Source: Halanaerobiaceae bacterium
Lineage (GTDB): Bacteria; Bacillota; Halanaerobiia; Halanaerobiales; Halarsenatibacteraceae
Direction of reading: 5' to 3'
DNA: 32,586 nucleotides
NCBI GenBank assembly: GCA_007134885.1
Contig: SLJX01000068.1
Span: 1 to 32,586, forward strand
The notes under the pieces are model-generated. The model did no database searches, had not been told where the DNA came from, and saw only the letters and a program-made list of their open reading frames with translations. Each line of letters starts with the position of its first letter. Within the stretch, counting starts at the first letter, position 1. Shown here piece after piece: positions 7,600 to 16,116 of this stretch. The position numbers and the translations under genes were made by a program.

Positions 7600-7673
7600 A
7601 GTCTGGACTGTCTGGCCGACAGGGCCGGCCGGGAAACCGCCGAGCCTCCCATTACTGGAAAGGAGACCAGATT
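7600..7673 (+). ncRNA. Probable molybdenum/tungsten cofactor riboswitch (MOCO RNA motif)
   Basis: The leader of the cofactor operon carries the segment GAAACCGCCGAGCCTCCC (7633-7650), then ATTACTGG and AGGAGACC (7661-7668). These match my recollection of the conserved core of the MOCO RNA motif. The ends close by pairing AGTCTGG (7600-7606) with CCAGATT (7667-7673), 7 bp including one wobble. Inside is a 5-bp hairpin CTGTC/GACAG (7608-7622). The downstream genes make the cofactor, as expected of a feedback riboswitch. Ligand (Mo versus W form) cannot be assigned by eye. Confidence 0.72.
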
Positions 7674-7681
7674 TTGCTTTC

Positions 7682-7715
7682 CGGTACCCTGCTGCAGGTA
7701 CCGATTTATCTTTTT
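7682..7715 (+). terminator. Hairpin plus T-tract downstream of the riboswitch candidate
   Basis: CGGTAC (7682-7687), with a one-base bulge, CTG and a 3-nt loop, pairs with CAG and GTACCG ending at 7703. ATTTATCTTTTT follows (7704-7715). It begins 9 nt after the riboswitch core, so it could be a transcription-terminating expression platform. The T tract is interrupted and a few bases away, so this is a moderate call. The remaining 7716-7841 leader shows nothing else that I recognise. Confidence 0.45.
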
Positions 7716-7841
7716 AAGGGCTGGTTTACAGGATATGTTCTGCCTGTTATTTACCTTATTTCAAGAAAAAATAACAATAATCCTGCAGGAATATTGAAAA
7801 ATATTGAGAATTTGCTCTAGTAGGGAAGGAAGTTGATATAT

Positions 7842-8444
7842 ATGGAAACAATTGCTTTAACCGGCCGGCCGGAGGGCAGCGGACGGACAAAACTTGGCGT
7901 TATGCTGACCAATAACCTTAGGTGTGGAATAGGCATCTTAAAAGGTGAAATCAAGGATTCAGGCTCGGCCATGGTAACCGATGATCATAACATAATGCGA
8001 GCCGAATCTCCCGAAATTTCCCCCTATCTGAATTCCGGTGCAGCTCAGATTATTTATCTTTCCTCCACAATGTCAGAGTTAAATTCAACTCTGGAAAAGG
8101 CCTATAAAATGCTAGCGGAAGATATAGATTATCTGCTGGTGGAGGGCAATGAAATTGCAGAATATATTAATCCCGGTCTTATTATTTATGTCAGTGAGGG
8201 AGAACCTTTAGATAGTGCTGTAGAGAAAGTGCGGCGGGAAGCCCAGCTGATAGTAGATTATGTGGAACTGCAAAATAATAAGGATTTAACTGATCTAAAA
8301 TTTACTCTACCCGGCGATGAAATTAGCTGTTACCGGGCCCAGCTTATCAGTGACCTACTGGGTTTTGGTTACGGAGAATTTGGTAGAAAATTAAACAGGG
8401 AGAGCATCAAGGTACGCCACTGTCAGCTAGGTTTATTTAAATAA
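7842..8444 (+). CDS. MobB-like P-loop-fold protein with altered Walker A
   Basis: The 200-aa product resembles the SIMIBI-type P-loop fold of MobB. It starts with beta-strand METIALTG and a loop GRPEGSGRT (residues 8-16), where Arg15 occupies the position of the Walker A lysine. Downstream are SPEISPYLNSGAAQIIYLSS and YLLVEGN, positionally like MobB's later strands. The C-terminus (about 160-200, ending in VRHCQLGLF) is a small helical domain whose closing CQLGxF I recall from other molybdopterin-linked proteins. It is the first gene after the riboswitch. ATG 7842 is preferred over TTG 7833 because AAGGA (7826-7830) is 11 nt rather than 2 nt away. A role in nucleotide addition or metal/cofactor sensing is inferred; conventional GTPase activity is doubtful. 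Confidence 0.6.
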   Translation: METIALTGRPEGSGRTKLGVMLTNNLRCGIGILKGEIKDSGSAMVTDDHNIMRAESPEISPYLNSGAAQIIYLSSTMSELNSTLEKAYKMLAEDIDYLLVEGNEIAEYINPGLIIYVSEGEPLDSAVEKVRREAQLIVDYVELQNNKDLTDLKFTLPGDEISCYRAQLISDLLGFGYGEFGRKLNRESIKVRHCQLGLFK

Positions 8445-8463
8445 CGGAAGGAACGGGAAATTT

Positions 8464-9780
8464 ATGACTAAAGAATTTTTACAGTTAAAAACCAGCCAGG
8501 AACTGGCTGATATTCTTAAAGATTATGTGAGACCCTTTCATCAGCAGCAGAAACTAATGGTGGATTTGAAAGAGGCCTGGAGGCGGATTTTGGCAGAGAC
8601 CCTTAAGGCCGGGGAAGATCTGCCTCCTTTTTCCCGTTCGGCAGTTGATGGTTATGCAGCCCTGGCTGAAGATACCTATGGTGCGGGGCCTGATCTTCCG
8701 GTTTATCTTGATGTTATCGGTGAAGTGGAAATGGGAAAGAGCACCTCCCTGGAACTGAACCGGGGAGAGGTTGCTGCCATTCCCACCGGAGGAATGCTGC
8801 CCCGGGGGGCGGACTGCTGTATAATGATTGAAGACACGGAAAAGATCCCCGATGGCCGGATTGAAGTAATGTCAGATTATGCTCCCGGTCAGCATGTTAT
8901 CCATCAGGGAGATGACATTAAAGCTGAATCCGTGCTACTTGAAGCCGGCAGTAAACTAGGGGCCCCTGAAATAGGAGCCCTGGCAGGCCTGGGATATTAC
9001 CGGGTTCCGGTATTTCCTGCTCTTGAAGCCGCTGTTATTTCAACCGGGAATGAACTTATTTCACCGGATGAAGAACGCCGGCCGGGAGAGATCAGGGATA
9101 TTAACAGCTATGCTCTGGGAGCCTTGTTGGAGGAATGGGGGCATAAACCCCGGCTTTACGGAATCGTTGAAGACAGCCGTCAGGCACTTCTCCGGGCTTT
9201 AGAAGAATGTCGGAAAAGTGACCTGATTCTGCTTTCGGGGGGCAGTTCGGTTGGAGTTAAAGACCTTTCCATAGATGTTATCAATCAGACTGGCAGTCCC
9301 GGAGTTGTGCTTCATGGTTTGGCGGTGAAGCCGGGCAAACCCACAATTCTTGGATTTCTGAAAGAAACACCGGTGCTGGGACTTCCAGGAAATCCGGCCT
9401 CTGCCCTGGTAATTGCCAGTCTGATTATTCCTGCTCTAATCAGGTTAATCCGGGGTCTTTCTCTGCCTTCTAAAAAAGAAGTTTACCTGACAGCAATTAC
9501 TGCCCGACTGGAGCAGCCCATTTCCTCAGCTCCGGGCCGGGAGGAATTTTTTCCGGTGGCTTTATCACGGATGAATAATGGCAGGGAAAAAGATGTGATT
9601 ATCGGGGCCAGACCGATCGCTGGCAAATCCAATTTAATAACAACCCTGGTGGAGTCAGCAGGATTGGTAAGGATTGCTGCTGGGCAGGAGGGTTTGCCTG
9701 CTGGTTCTTCGGTGGAGGTTATTCCTCTTACCGGGGAGAGGGGACTTTTATTTAGAAAGGAAATAGATAAAGATGGCTGA
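8464..9780 (+). CDS. moeA: Molybdopterin molybdotransferase MoeA
   Basis: This 438-aa protein inserts the metal (Mo, or W in tungsten users) into adenylylated molybdopterin. Family signatures are visible: PPFSRSAVDGYA (54-65), GDDI in the linker, STGNEL, the nucleotide-binding loop SGGSSVGVKD, KPGKPTILG and GLPGNPASA, followed by the C-terminal beta domain. Length is normal for MoeA. ATG 8464 has GGAAGGAA upstream. It begins 19 nt after the MobB-like gene and its last 8 nt overlap a second MoeA-type gene. Two different MoeA proteins in one operon suggest division of labour, perhaps between metals; this is inference. Confidence 0.95.
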   Translation: MTKEFLQLKTSQELADILKDYVRPFHQQQKLMVDLKEAWRRILAETLKAGEDLPPFSRSAVDGYAALAEDTYGAGPDLPVYLDVIGEVEMGKSTSLELNRGEVAAIPTGGMLPRGADCCIMIEDTEKIPDGRIEVMSDYAPGQHVIHQGDDIKAESVLLEAGSKLGAPEIGALAGLGYYRVPVFPALEAAVISTGNELISPDEERRPGEIRDINSYALGALLEEWGHKPRLYGIVEDSRQALLRALEECRKSDLILLSGGSSVGVKDLSIDVINQTGSPGVVLHGLAVKPGKPTILGFLKETPVLGLPGNPASALVIASLIIPALIRLIRGLSLPSKKEVYLTAITARLEQPISSAPGREEFFPVALSRMNNGREKDVIIGARPIAGKSNLITTLVESAGLVRIAAGQEGLPAGSSVEVIPLTGERGLLFRKEIDKDG

Positions 9781-11743
9781 GAGAAATGTATATCTTGATA
9801 AAAAGGATCTGGCAGCGGCCCGAAAACTCTGGCAGCAGTTTTATCAACAGCTTCACCGGATCCGGGAAAATATTGCTGTCCAGGAAGCAGCAGCACGGAT
9901 CAGTGCTGCTGCAGTTAGAGCTAAAAGATCTGCGCCCCATTTTAATGCTGCCGCCATGGATGGCATTGCAGTTAAGGCAGAGCAGACCCGGGGAGTGAAC
10001 GAAAGAAATCCCGGAATTCTTGAAATTTCCCGGAGTTGTCAGGAAGTTAATACTGGTGATCCCCTGCCTCAGGGCTATAATGCCGTGATCAAGATTGAGG
10101 ATGTCGAACTGCTGGAGGATAACCAGGTCCGCATCTTCAGTGCAGCAGCCCCCTGGCAGCATGTCAGAACAATCGGTGAAAGCGTCCTCAGAGGTGAGCA
10201 GCTGATAACCACCGGACAGCGGCTGAAAGAATATCACATTGGGGCTCTGCTGGAGGCAGGCATCAGGGAAATAGAAGTTTACAAAACTCCCCGGCTGGGA
10301 CTGCTGGCCACCGGAGATGAAATTATTCCACCCGAAAAGGAGCCGGATTTGGGAGAGATAGTTGATTTTAATTCTGCTATGATTTCCAGCTGGTGCAAGC
10401 AGAATGAAATTGAAGTTGATTTTGCCGGCATTATCCCTGATGACCGTGACAGAATTTCAGCTGAGATCAACGCTCTGGTGGAAACCACTGATTTAATTAT
10501 TATCATAGCCGGTTCCTCAGCCGGCAAAAAGGATTTTACTCCCGGGATTGTGGCCGATAAGGGAGAGGTTATTCTGCATGGAGTCGATATAGCTCCCGGC
10601 AAACCAGTTCTGCTGGGCAGTATCAATGAAACTCCGGTGATAGGACTGCCCGGTTATCCCCTTTCCTGTTTGCTGGATTTTCATATCTTTGCCGTGCCGG
10701 CAGTCAGCTGGCTGGCAGGCCGCCAGCAGGAATACCGGAATAAGATTACCGCCAGGATAAAGAGGAAGATTAGTTCCCGTCCCGGCCGGCTGGAATTTCT
10801 CAGGGCCAACCTTTATTATCCTGAGCCTCAGGAGGAATCTTCTGGCACCAACTCTAACGGGGATAGACCGGTGGCAGTACCACGGAGTCGGGGGGCCGCA
10901 GCTATGAAATCCATCCTTCAGGCCGATGGTTTGCTGCTGGTGCCGGCCGACCGGGAGGGTTTGAGTCCGGGAGAGGAGGCCGAAATAATTTTGCTGGAAA
11001 GGGAGCAGGATATCAAAGAGGGATTGCTGCTGCTGGGCAGCAATGACCCACTATTGGAGACCCTGCAACAGGAACTTCGGCTGCTGGATAACCCGGTGCA
11101 GTTGAAGATTCAATCCCGGGGCAGCCAGGCCGGCCTTCATGCTTTGGTCCGGGGAGAATGTCAGCTGGCCACCTCCCACCTGCTGGATCCAGATAGCGGT
11201 GATTATAACCTTCCCTATCTCCGGCAGATAGCCCGGGAAAAATACTGTCTGCTGACCCTGGCCTGGAGGGAGCAGGGTCTCTTGGTGGCCCGGGGTAACC
11301 CCTGTAAGATTGAAGGTTTATCCAATCTGGCAGATGACGAAATCTCTTTTATCAACCGTCAGCGGGGGGCCGGAACCAGGATCCTGCTGGATCATCAGCT
11401 GAGCAGGCGAGGAATTGAGCCTGCTGAGATCAGCGGCTATCAGCGGGAGGAATATACCCATGCCGCGGTGGCTCAGGCTGTAGCAGCCGGCACTGCCGAT
11501 GTCGGCCTGGGAATCAAGGCGATGGCCGAAGCCTTTGAGCTGGACTTTGTGCCCCTGACCAGGGAAAGATTTGAAGTGATTTTCCCGGCCCGCCTGGAAA
11601 ACAGCAGAGCAGTTGCCAGACTTAAGGAAGTAATTTTAAGTTCTGATTTTCAGGATAGTTTGAAAAATAGATCCGGTTATCAGCCTGCCGGAGATTCTCA
11701 GATAAGATATCTTAAACCCCGGAGGGATAATAATGGGAATTGA
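9773..11743 (+). CDS. MoeA-PBP fusion molybdopterin biosynthesis protein
   Basis: This 656-aa protein joins a MoeA module (about residues 1-410) to a periplasmic-binding-protein-like domain (about 415-650) of the type found in MoeA/LysR-substrate fusions. The MoeA part keeps variant motifs: APHFNAAAMDGIAV (54-67), LLATGDEI, IAGSSAGKKDFT and GLPGYPLSC. The PBP part has LLLLGSNDPLLETLQQEL, GSQAGLHALVRGECQLATSHLL split over the domain, and RQRGAGTRILLDHQL. There is no signal peptide, so it acts in the cytoplasm, and the PBP domain may sense oxyanion or cofactor. It overlaps moeA by 8 nt and moaA by 11 nt, implying translational coupling. The metal preference cannot be read directly. Confidence 0.92.
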   Translation: MAERNVYLDKKDLAAARKLWQQFYQQLHRIRENIAVQEAAARISAAAVRAKRSAPHFNAAAMDGIAVKAEQTRGVNERNPGILEISRSCQEVNTGDPLPQGYNAVIKIEDVELLEDNQVRIFSAAAPWQHVRTIGESVLRGEQLITTGQRLKEYHIGALLEAGIREIEVYKTPRLGLLATGDEIIPPEKEPDLGEIVDFNSAMISSWCKQNEIEVDFAGIIPDDRDRISAEINALVETTDLIIIIAGSSAGKKDFTPGIVADKGEVILHGVDIAPGKPVLLGSINETPVIGLPGYPLSCLLDFHIFAVPAVSWLAGRQQEYRNKITARIKRKISSRPGRLEFLRANLYYPEPQEESSGTNSNGDRPVAVPRSRGAAAMKSILQADGLLLVPADREGLSPGEEAEIILLEREQDIKEGLLLLGSNDPLLETLQQELRLLDNPVQLKIQSRGSQAGLHALVRGECQLATSHLLDPDSGDYNLPYLRQIAREKYCLLTLAWREQGLLVARGNPCKIEGLSNLADDEISFINRQRGAGTRILLDHQLSRRGIEPAEISGYQREEYTHAAVAQAVAAGTADVGLGIKAMAEAFELDFVPLTRERFEVIFPARLENSRAVARLKEVILSSDFQDSLKNRSGYQPAGDSQIRYLKPRRDNNGN

Positions 11744-12713
11744 AGCCAGCTGTAACCGTCAGATTAATTATCTCAGGATTTCAATTACCGACCGCTGTAA
11801 TCTGCGCTGCCGTTACTGCATGCCTCCAGAAGGGGTGGAATATAAAAGCCATGATGATATTATGCGTTATGAAGAGGTTGAAAGATTTGCCAGGGTGGCT
11901 CTGGAAGCCGGGATTGACAGATTCAGATTGACCGGGGGGGAGCCCCTGGTGCGCAGGGGTGTCCTGAAACTGGTTGAATCTTTAGCACGCCTGCCCGGCC
12001 TGAACGAGCTTAGCATGACCTCAAACGGTTATTATCTGGAAGATCGGGCCTATGAATTAAAACAGGCCGGACTGGACAGAATTAATATCAGTCTTGACAC
12101 CCTGAAAGCAGAGAGATTTAAAAAAATTACTCGGGTAGATGGACTGGACCGGGTCAGGCGGGGAATTGATAGAGCTCGAAAGGTCGGTTTGAATCCCGTA
12201 AAAATTAATGTGGTGATTATCAGAGATTTTAATGATGATGAAATTCTGGATTTTGTTAATCTGAGCCGGAAAGAAGGCCTCCAGGTCAGGTTTATTGAAT
12301 TGATGCCCTTGAATGGCGAAAGCAAAGAGAGACAGAAGGATTATCTGCCCACAGCTGAGATTATTACCAGAATTAAGCAGGCTGGCTATCAGCTAAAACC
12401 GCTGGATATAATCGGCTCCGGCCCTGCCCGCAACTACGAAATTGTCGGAGGAGAGGGCAGACTGGGCTTTATTTCTCCTTTAAGCCATAATTTTTGCAGC
12501 AGCTGCAATAGGCTGAGATTGACGGCCGATGGTTATTTAAAGCCCTGTCTTGCTGAAGACAGAGAATTCAAACTTTATGATGAAGCAGGCAGGCTTCTTT
12601 CTCAGGAGAATCTGGCAAAGATTCTGGCTCAGGCCTGCCGGGTTAAACCAGCTGCTCATAGTTTAACAAAAGAACAGCAGCTTGCCAGAAATATGTCCCA
12701 GATCGGGGGCTAA
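11733..12713 (+). CDS. moaA: GTP 3',8-cyclase MoaA (radical SAM)
   Basis: This 326-aa radical SAM enzyme starts pyranopterin synthesis by converting GTP to 3',8-cyclo-GTP. The SAM cluster motif is Cys22-Cys26-Cys29 (CNLRCRYC). The C-terminal GTP-binding [4Fe-4S] site is in NFCSSCNRLRLTADGYLKPC. The SAM-binding RLTGGEPL and the C-terminal diglycine (QIGG) required for activity are present. Length is typical. ATG 11733 has GGAGGG upstream and overlaps the MoeA-PBP gene by 11 nt. The next enzyme, MoaC, follows 16 nt later, so the first two pathway steps are coexpressed. Confidence 0.97.
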   Translation: MGIEASCNRQINYLRISITDRCNLRCRYCMPPEGVEYKSHDDIMRYEEVERFARVALEAGIDRFRLTGGEPLVRRGVLKLVESLARLPGLNELSMTSNGYYLEDRAYELKQAGLDRINISLDTLKAERFKKITRVDGLDRVRRGIDRARKVGLNPVKINVVIIRDFNDDEILDFVNLSRKEGLQVRFIELMPLNGESKERQKDYLPTAEIITRIKQAGYQLKPLDIIGSGPARNYEIVGGEGRLGFISPLSHNFCSSCNRLRLTADGYLKPCLAEDREFKLYDEAGRLLSQENLAKILAQACRVKPAAHSLTKEQQLARNMSQIGG

Positions 12714-12729
12714 CAGGGGGGATAAAACA

Positions 12730-13698
12730 TTGGAGAATAAACTCACTCATCTCACAGAATCAGGAGAGGCAAAGATGGTTGATATCTCAGACAAGGAAAC
12801 AACCAGGAGAACAGCAGTGGCAGCAGGAGAGATCAGCATGCAACCGGCAACCTTAAGGCAGATAGAGGCCGGAGAAATTGAGAAGGGTGCAGTCCTGCAG
12901 ACTGCCCGGCTGGCCGGCATTATGGCCGCTAAAAAAACCCCGGATTTAATTCCACTCTGCCATCAGATTCTTCTCAGCAAGGTTGACCTCAGCTTTGAAG
13001 TTGTTAAACCGGATACCATCAGAATTCGCTGTCTGGCCAGAACCACCTATACCACCGGAGTCGAAATGGAAGCTCTCCAGGGGGTAAGCTCAGCAGCTCT
13101 GACAATCTATGATATGTGCAAGGCAGTTGATAAAACCATGAAAATTTCTGAAATTTGCCTGCTGGAAAAAACAGGAGGACAATCCGGAGATATTAGCCAG
13201 GAGAATTTACCCCGTTATCGGGGTCAGGTCATTGCAGTAGCGCTAAGTGAGGAGAAGGGAACCGTGAAAAAACCCCTGCCGGTTATTGAACTTGAGAAAA
13301 ATCTGGGAGTTAAAAATGATGCCCATGCCGGAGACTGGCACCGTCAGGTCAGCCTGCTGGCTGAAGAAAGTATCAGTAAAATGCGGAATAAAGCAGGCTC
13401 TCAGGCTGCTATGATTGGTTATGGAGATTTTGCTGAAAATATTACTACCAGGGGCCTTGAACTTCACAACCTTCCGGTGGGAAGCAGGTTATACCTGGGA
13501 AGCAAGGTGCTGCTGGAGGTAACCCAGATCGGAAAGGAATGTCATTCCGGCTGTGCCATCGCTCAAACTGTGGGAGAATGTATTATGCCCCGGGAGGGTA
13601 TCTTTGCCCGGGTGCTGGAGGGCGGCAGAGTCAGACCGGGAATGAAAATTCTGGCAGAGGAGGTTTCAGCCGGTGAAAATAGCGATTCTTACAGTTAG
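12730..13698 (+). CDS. moaC: MoaC-MOSC fusion (cyclic pyranopterin monophosphate synthase)
   Basis: The 322-aa protein fuses MoaC (about 1-155) to a MOSC domain (about 163-310). MoaC, acting after MoaA, forms cyclic pyranopterin monophosphate. Its motifs are MVDISDKE, LCHQI (76-80) and MEALQGVSSAALTIYDMCK, with Asp128 and Lys131 at the known catalytic positions. The MOSC part contains VSLLAEESI, GDFAENITTRGL and the conserved cysteine Cys271 (KECHSGCAI), where family members bind pterin or sulfur. A TTG start at 12730 is chosen because GGGGGG (12716-12721) is 8 nt away; the frame extends upstream into moaA. MoaC-MOSC fusions are known in clostridia. Its last 26 nt overlap mogA. Confidence 0.93.
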   Translation: MENKLTHLTESGEAKMVDISDKETTRRTAVAAGEISMQPATLRQIEAGEIEKGAVLQTARLAGIMAAKKTPDLIPLCHQILLSKVDLSFEVVKPDTIRIRCLARTTYTTGVEMEALQGVSSAALTIYDMCKAVDKTMKISEICLLEKTGGQSGDISQENLPRYRGQVIAVALSEEKGTVKKPLPVIELEKNLGVKNDAHAGDWHRQVSLLAEESISKMRNKAGSQAAMIGYGDFAENITTRGLELHNLPVGSRLYLGSKVLLEVTQIGKECHSGCAIAQTVGECIMPREGIFARVLEGGRVRPGMKILAEEVSAGENSDSYS

Positions 13699-14152
13699 TG
13701 ATAAAGGCTCACAGGGCCTCCGGGAGGATGCTAGTGGCCCGGTTATCAAAGAAATATTTACTGACCGGGGTGATGAGGTAGTTTTTTATGAGGTTATCCC
13801 CGATGAGAAAGAGGTTATCAGCGAAAAACTGCGGGAGCTGGCCGATAATGAAAGGGCTGATTTGCTTGTCACCACAGGGGGAACTGGCTTTGCTCCCCGG
13901 GATGTTACTCCGGAAGCAACCGGAGAGGTAATAGACCGGGAAGTTCCAGGTCTGGGTGAAAAAATGCGGGCTGAAACAGCTAAATATACTGAACTGGCCT
14001 ATCTTTCCCGGGCAAAGGCTGGACTGCGCCATCAGAGTCTGATTTTAAATCTTCCTGGCAGTCCCAAGGCAGTCAGAGAGTGTCTTGCTACTGTGATTGA
14101 TATTATCCCTCATGGAATTTCGGTTCTGCAGGGTGAGATAACCGAGCATTAA
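13673..14152 (+). CDS. mogA: Molybdopterin adenylyltransferase MogA/MoaB
   Basis: This 159-aa protein activates molybdopterin by adenylylation, preparing it for MoeA. The MPT-binding loop is TTGGTG (67-72), followed by FAPRDVTPEA; LPGSP (127-131) is the second conserved loop. DASGP near the N-terminus also fits the family. Length matches bacterial MoaB/MogA. The GTG start at 13673 lies within the MoaC-MOSC frame (26-nt overlap) with GAGGAGG about 9 nt upstream. It is the last gene of the cofactor operon; no hairpin terminator is seen before the AOR promoter, so readthrough is possible. MogA and MoaB paralogs cannot be separated by eye. Confidence 0.95.
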   Translation: MKIAILTVSDKGSQGLREDASGPVIKEIFTDRGDEVVFYEVIPDEKEVISEKLRELADNERADLLVTTGGTGFAPRDVTPEATGEVIDREVPGLGEKMRAETAKYTELAYLSRAKAGLRHQSLILNLPGSPKAVRECLATVIDIIPHGISVLQGEITEH

Positions 14153-14180
14153 GAATTATTTTTTATTCACTCCCCGGGTA

Positions 14181-14209
14181 TTGACATTGAGGCTTAAATA
14201 TTTTATCTT
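14181..14209 (+). promoter_or_regulatory. Sigma-A-type promoter for the AOR operon
   Basis: A perfect TTGACA (14181-14186) is followed after 17 nt by TATCTT (14204-14209), 93 nt before the AOR start. The leader between (14210-14301) is AT-rich with no recognisable hairpin. This gives AOR transcription independent of the upstream cofactor operon. Confidence 0.65.
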
Positions 14210-14301
14210 GTAGTTGGCATTGTTAAACAGATACCTTCCCTGATTATTTTTATAAATAAATTTTTATTTTAATTTAACTGCTGCTGGAAAGGAAAATTGT
14301 T

Positions 14302-16116
14302 ATGCCGGGTTGGATGGGAAAAATTTTATATATTGATTTAAGCAGTAAAGAGCATCAGATCTTGGAATCCGGGGAAGACTTTTATCATAAATTTCTGGGA
14401 GGACGAGGGCTGGGAGCCAGGCTGCTTTTTAAATTCCTGGAAACTCCTCACACCGAACCCCTTTCCTCCAGAAATACACTGGTTTTTTCCACCGGGCCTC
14501 TGACAGCAACTGTGGTACCTACCACAGGCCGGATGACCCTCACTACCAGATCGCCTTTGACGGGAACTATTTTTGATTCTAATGCCGGAGGTTACTGGGG
14601 ACCGGCTCTGAAAGGAGCAGGATATGATGCTCTGGTTATCACGGGGAAAGCCGAAACCTTGACCAGACTGGAGATTAACGAAAACAGCATTAAATTTGTT
14701 AACTGTCCGGAACTCTCCGGCTGGAATAACAGCCGAACCTGGGAGCATTTAGACCAGAAGCTGCCTGAATATCAGCATGTCTATATCGGTCCCGCCGGAG
14801 AAAATCAGGTTTATTTTGCCTCGGTCTCGGTGGGAAAAAATCGCACCCTGGGACGAGGCGGCATGGGGGCTGTTTTAGGCAGTAAAAATTTAAAGGCAGT
14901 TTCTCTGAAAGGATCCCGGCAGCCTGGTGTGGCTGACAGAAAGAGGACGGAAAAAATCAAAGAGAAATCTTTAACCTGGCTGGAAAACAGCCCCCTGACT
15001 GCCAGCAGGCTGGAAGAGATGGGGACCTCCATGCTGGTTAATCTAATCAACGAGGCCGGGGTTTTACCCACCAGAAATTTTCAGGAAACCCAGTTTGCCG
15101 GGGCGGACAGCATTTCCGGAGAGAGCCTGAGAGACCGGATGGAAGCCAGTTCTGGCAGTTGCTTTAACTGTCCTATTGCCTGTGCCCGCCAAATAATTGG
15201 CCCGGAAGGCGAGCAGGCCGGGCCCGAATATGAGACAATAGGTCTGCTGGGTTCTAATCTGGGAATTTCTGACCCGGAACTTATAGCAAAGTTTAATCAG
15301 CTCTGTAATGAACTGGGCCTGGATACCATCTCTACCGGCTCGGTAATTGCCTGTTTAATGGAACTGGTTGACAGGGGATACTTTGATTATCAAATATCCT
15401 TTGCCAGTGCCGAGGGGCTGGCTGATTTGATTGAAGATATTGCCCGGCGTCGGGGTCTAGGAGACAGACTGGCCCGGGGATCCTTGAGATTTGCCAGGGA
15501 AGCCGGTCATCCTGAGCTGGCCATGCAGGTTAAGGGTCTTGATATTCCGGCCTTTGATCCCCGGGGAATGAAGGGCCAGGGATTGGGCTATATTACCTCC
15601 AACCGTGGCGCCTGTCATCTCAGAGCCAACATGCTGAATATTGAGCTCCTTGGGCTACCGGAAAGAATAGACCGCTTTACTGAAGAGGGGAAAGCCGCCC
15701 TTTTGATCCAGCAGCAGGATCTCAATGCAATTCTGGATTCACTGATTGTCTGTAAATTCACCCTTTTTGCCCTAGCAGAGGGCTTTTATCGGGAAATGCT
15801 GGAAGCTGTCACCGGAGTTAGTTTTCCGGAAAAAGAGTTTTATGCTATCGGGGAAAGAATCTGGAATCTGGAAAAAATTTTTAATCTGGCAGTCGGCTTC
15901 CAGCGTTGCGATGACAGCCTGCCACTTCGCTTTAAGGTTGAAGGGGGCAGCGGTCCTCTGGCCGGAGAAATAGTGGAGGAAGAGAAAATGTTAGAGGATT
16001 ATTATCGGATAAGAGGCTGGAACTTTTCGGGAATCCCTGTAGATGAAACTCTATCCAGATTAGAACTTAGGGAATTTAAGCACTATTTTTTGGGAAGTGA
16101 TATTAATGACAGCTGA
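14302..16116 (+). CDS. aor: Aldehyde:ferredoxin oxidoreductase, tungsten type
   Basis: This 604-aa cytoplasmic enzyme of the AOR family oxidises aldehydes to acids with ferredoxin as acceptor, using a tungsten bis-pyranopterin and one [4Fe-4S] cluster. Cluster ligands are Cys287, Cys290, Cys294 (CFNCPIAC) and Cys484 (IVCKF), almost the same numbers as in Pyrococcus furiosus AOR. Pterin contacts appear in GRGGMGAVLGSKNLKAV and near 425-440 (DPRGMKGQGLGY, SNRGACH). Length is normal. ATG 14302 has GGAAAGGAAA upstream. Its stop overlaps the MoaD-like gene by 11 nt, a common AOR-sulfur-carrier pairing. It probably supplies or regenerates reduced ferredoxin for Rnf, by inference. Substrate specificity is unknown. 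Confidence 0.95.
   Translation: MPGWMGKILYIDLSSKEHQILESGEDFYHKFLGGRGLGARLLFKFLETPHTEPLSSRNTLVFSTGPLTATVVPTTGRMTLTTRSPLTGTIFDSNAGGYWGPALKGAGYDALVITGKAETLTRLEINENSIKFVNCPELSGWNNSRTWEHLDQKLPEYQHVYIGPAGENQVYFASVSVGKNRTLGRGGMGAVLGSKNLKAVSLKGSRQPGVADRKRTEKIKEKSLTWLENSPLTASRLEEMGTSMLVNLINEAGVLPTRNFQETQFAGADSISGESLRDRMEASSGSCFNCPIACARQIIGPEGEQAGPEYETIGLLGSNLGISDPELIAKFNQLCNELGLDTISTGSVIACLMELVDRGYFDYQISFASAEGLADLIEDIARRRGLGDRLARGSLRFAREAGHPELAMQVKGLDIPAFDPRGMKGQGLGYITSNRGACHLRANMLNIELLGLPERIDRFTEEGKAALLIQQQDLNAILDSLIVCKFTLFALAEGFYREMLEAVTGVSFPEKEFYAIGERIWNLEKIFNLAVGFQRCDDSLPLRFKVEGGSGPLAGEIVEEEKMLEDYYRIRGWNFSGIPVDETLSRLELREFKHYFLGSDINDS

Noticed and set aside
7591-7797. Plus-strand 68-aa open frame in the cofactor leader
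   Set aside because: It overlaps the riboswitch fold, starts at TTG without a ribosome site and has no recognisable domain; it is better explained as RNA.
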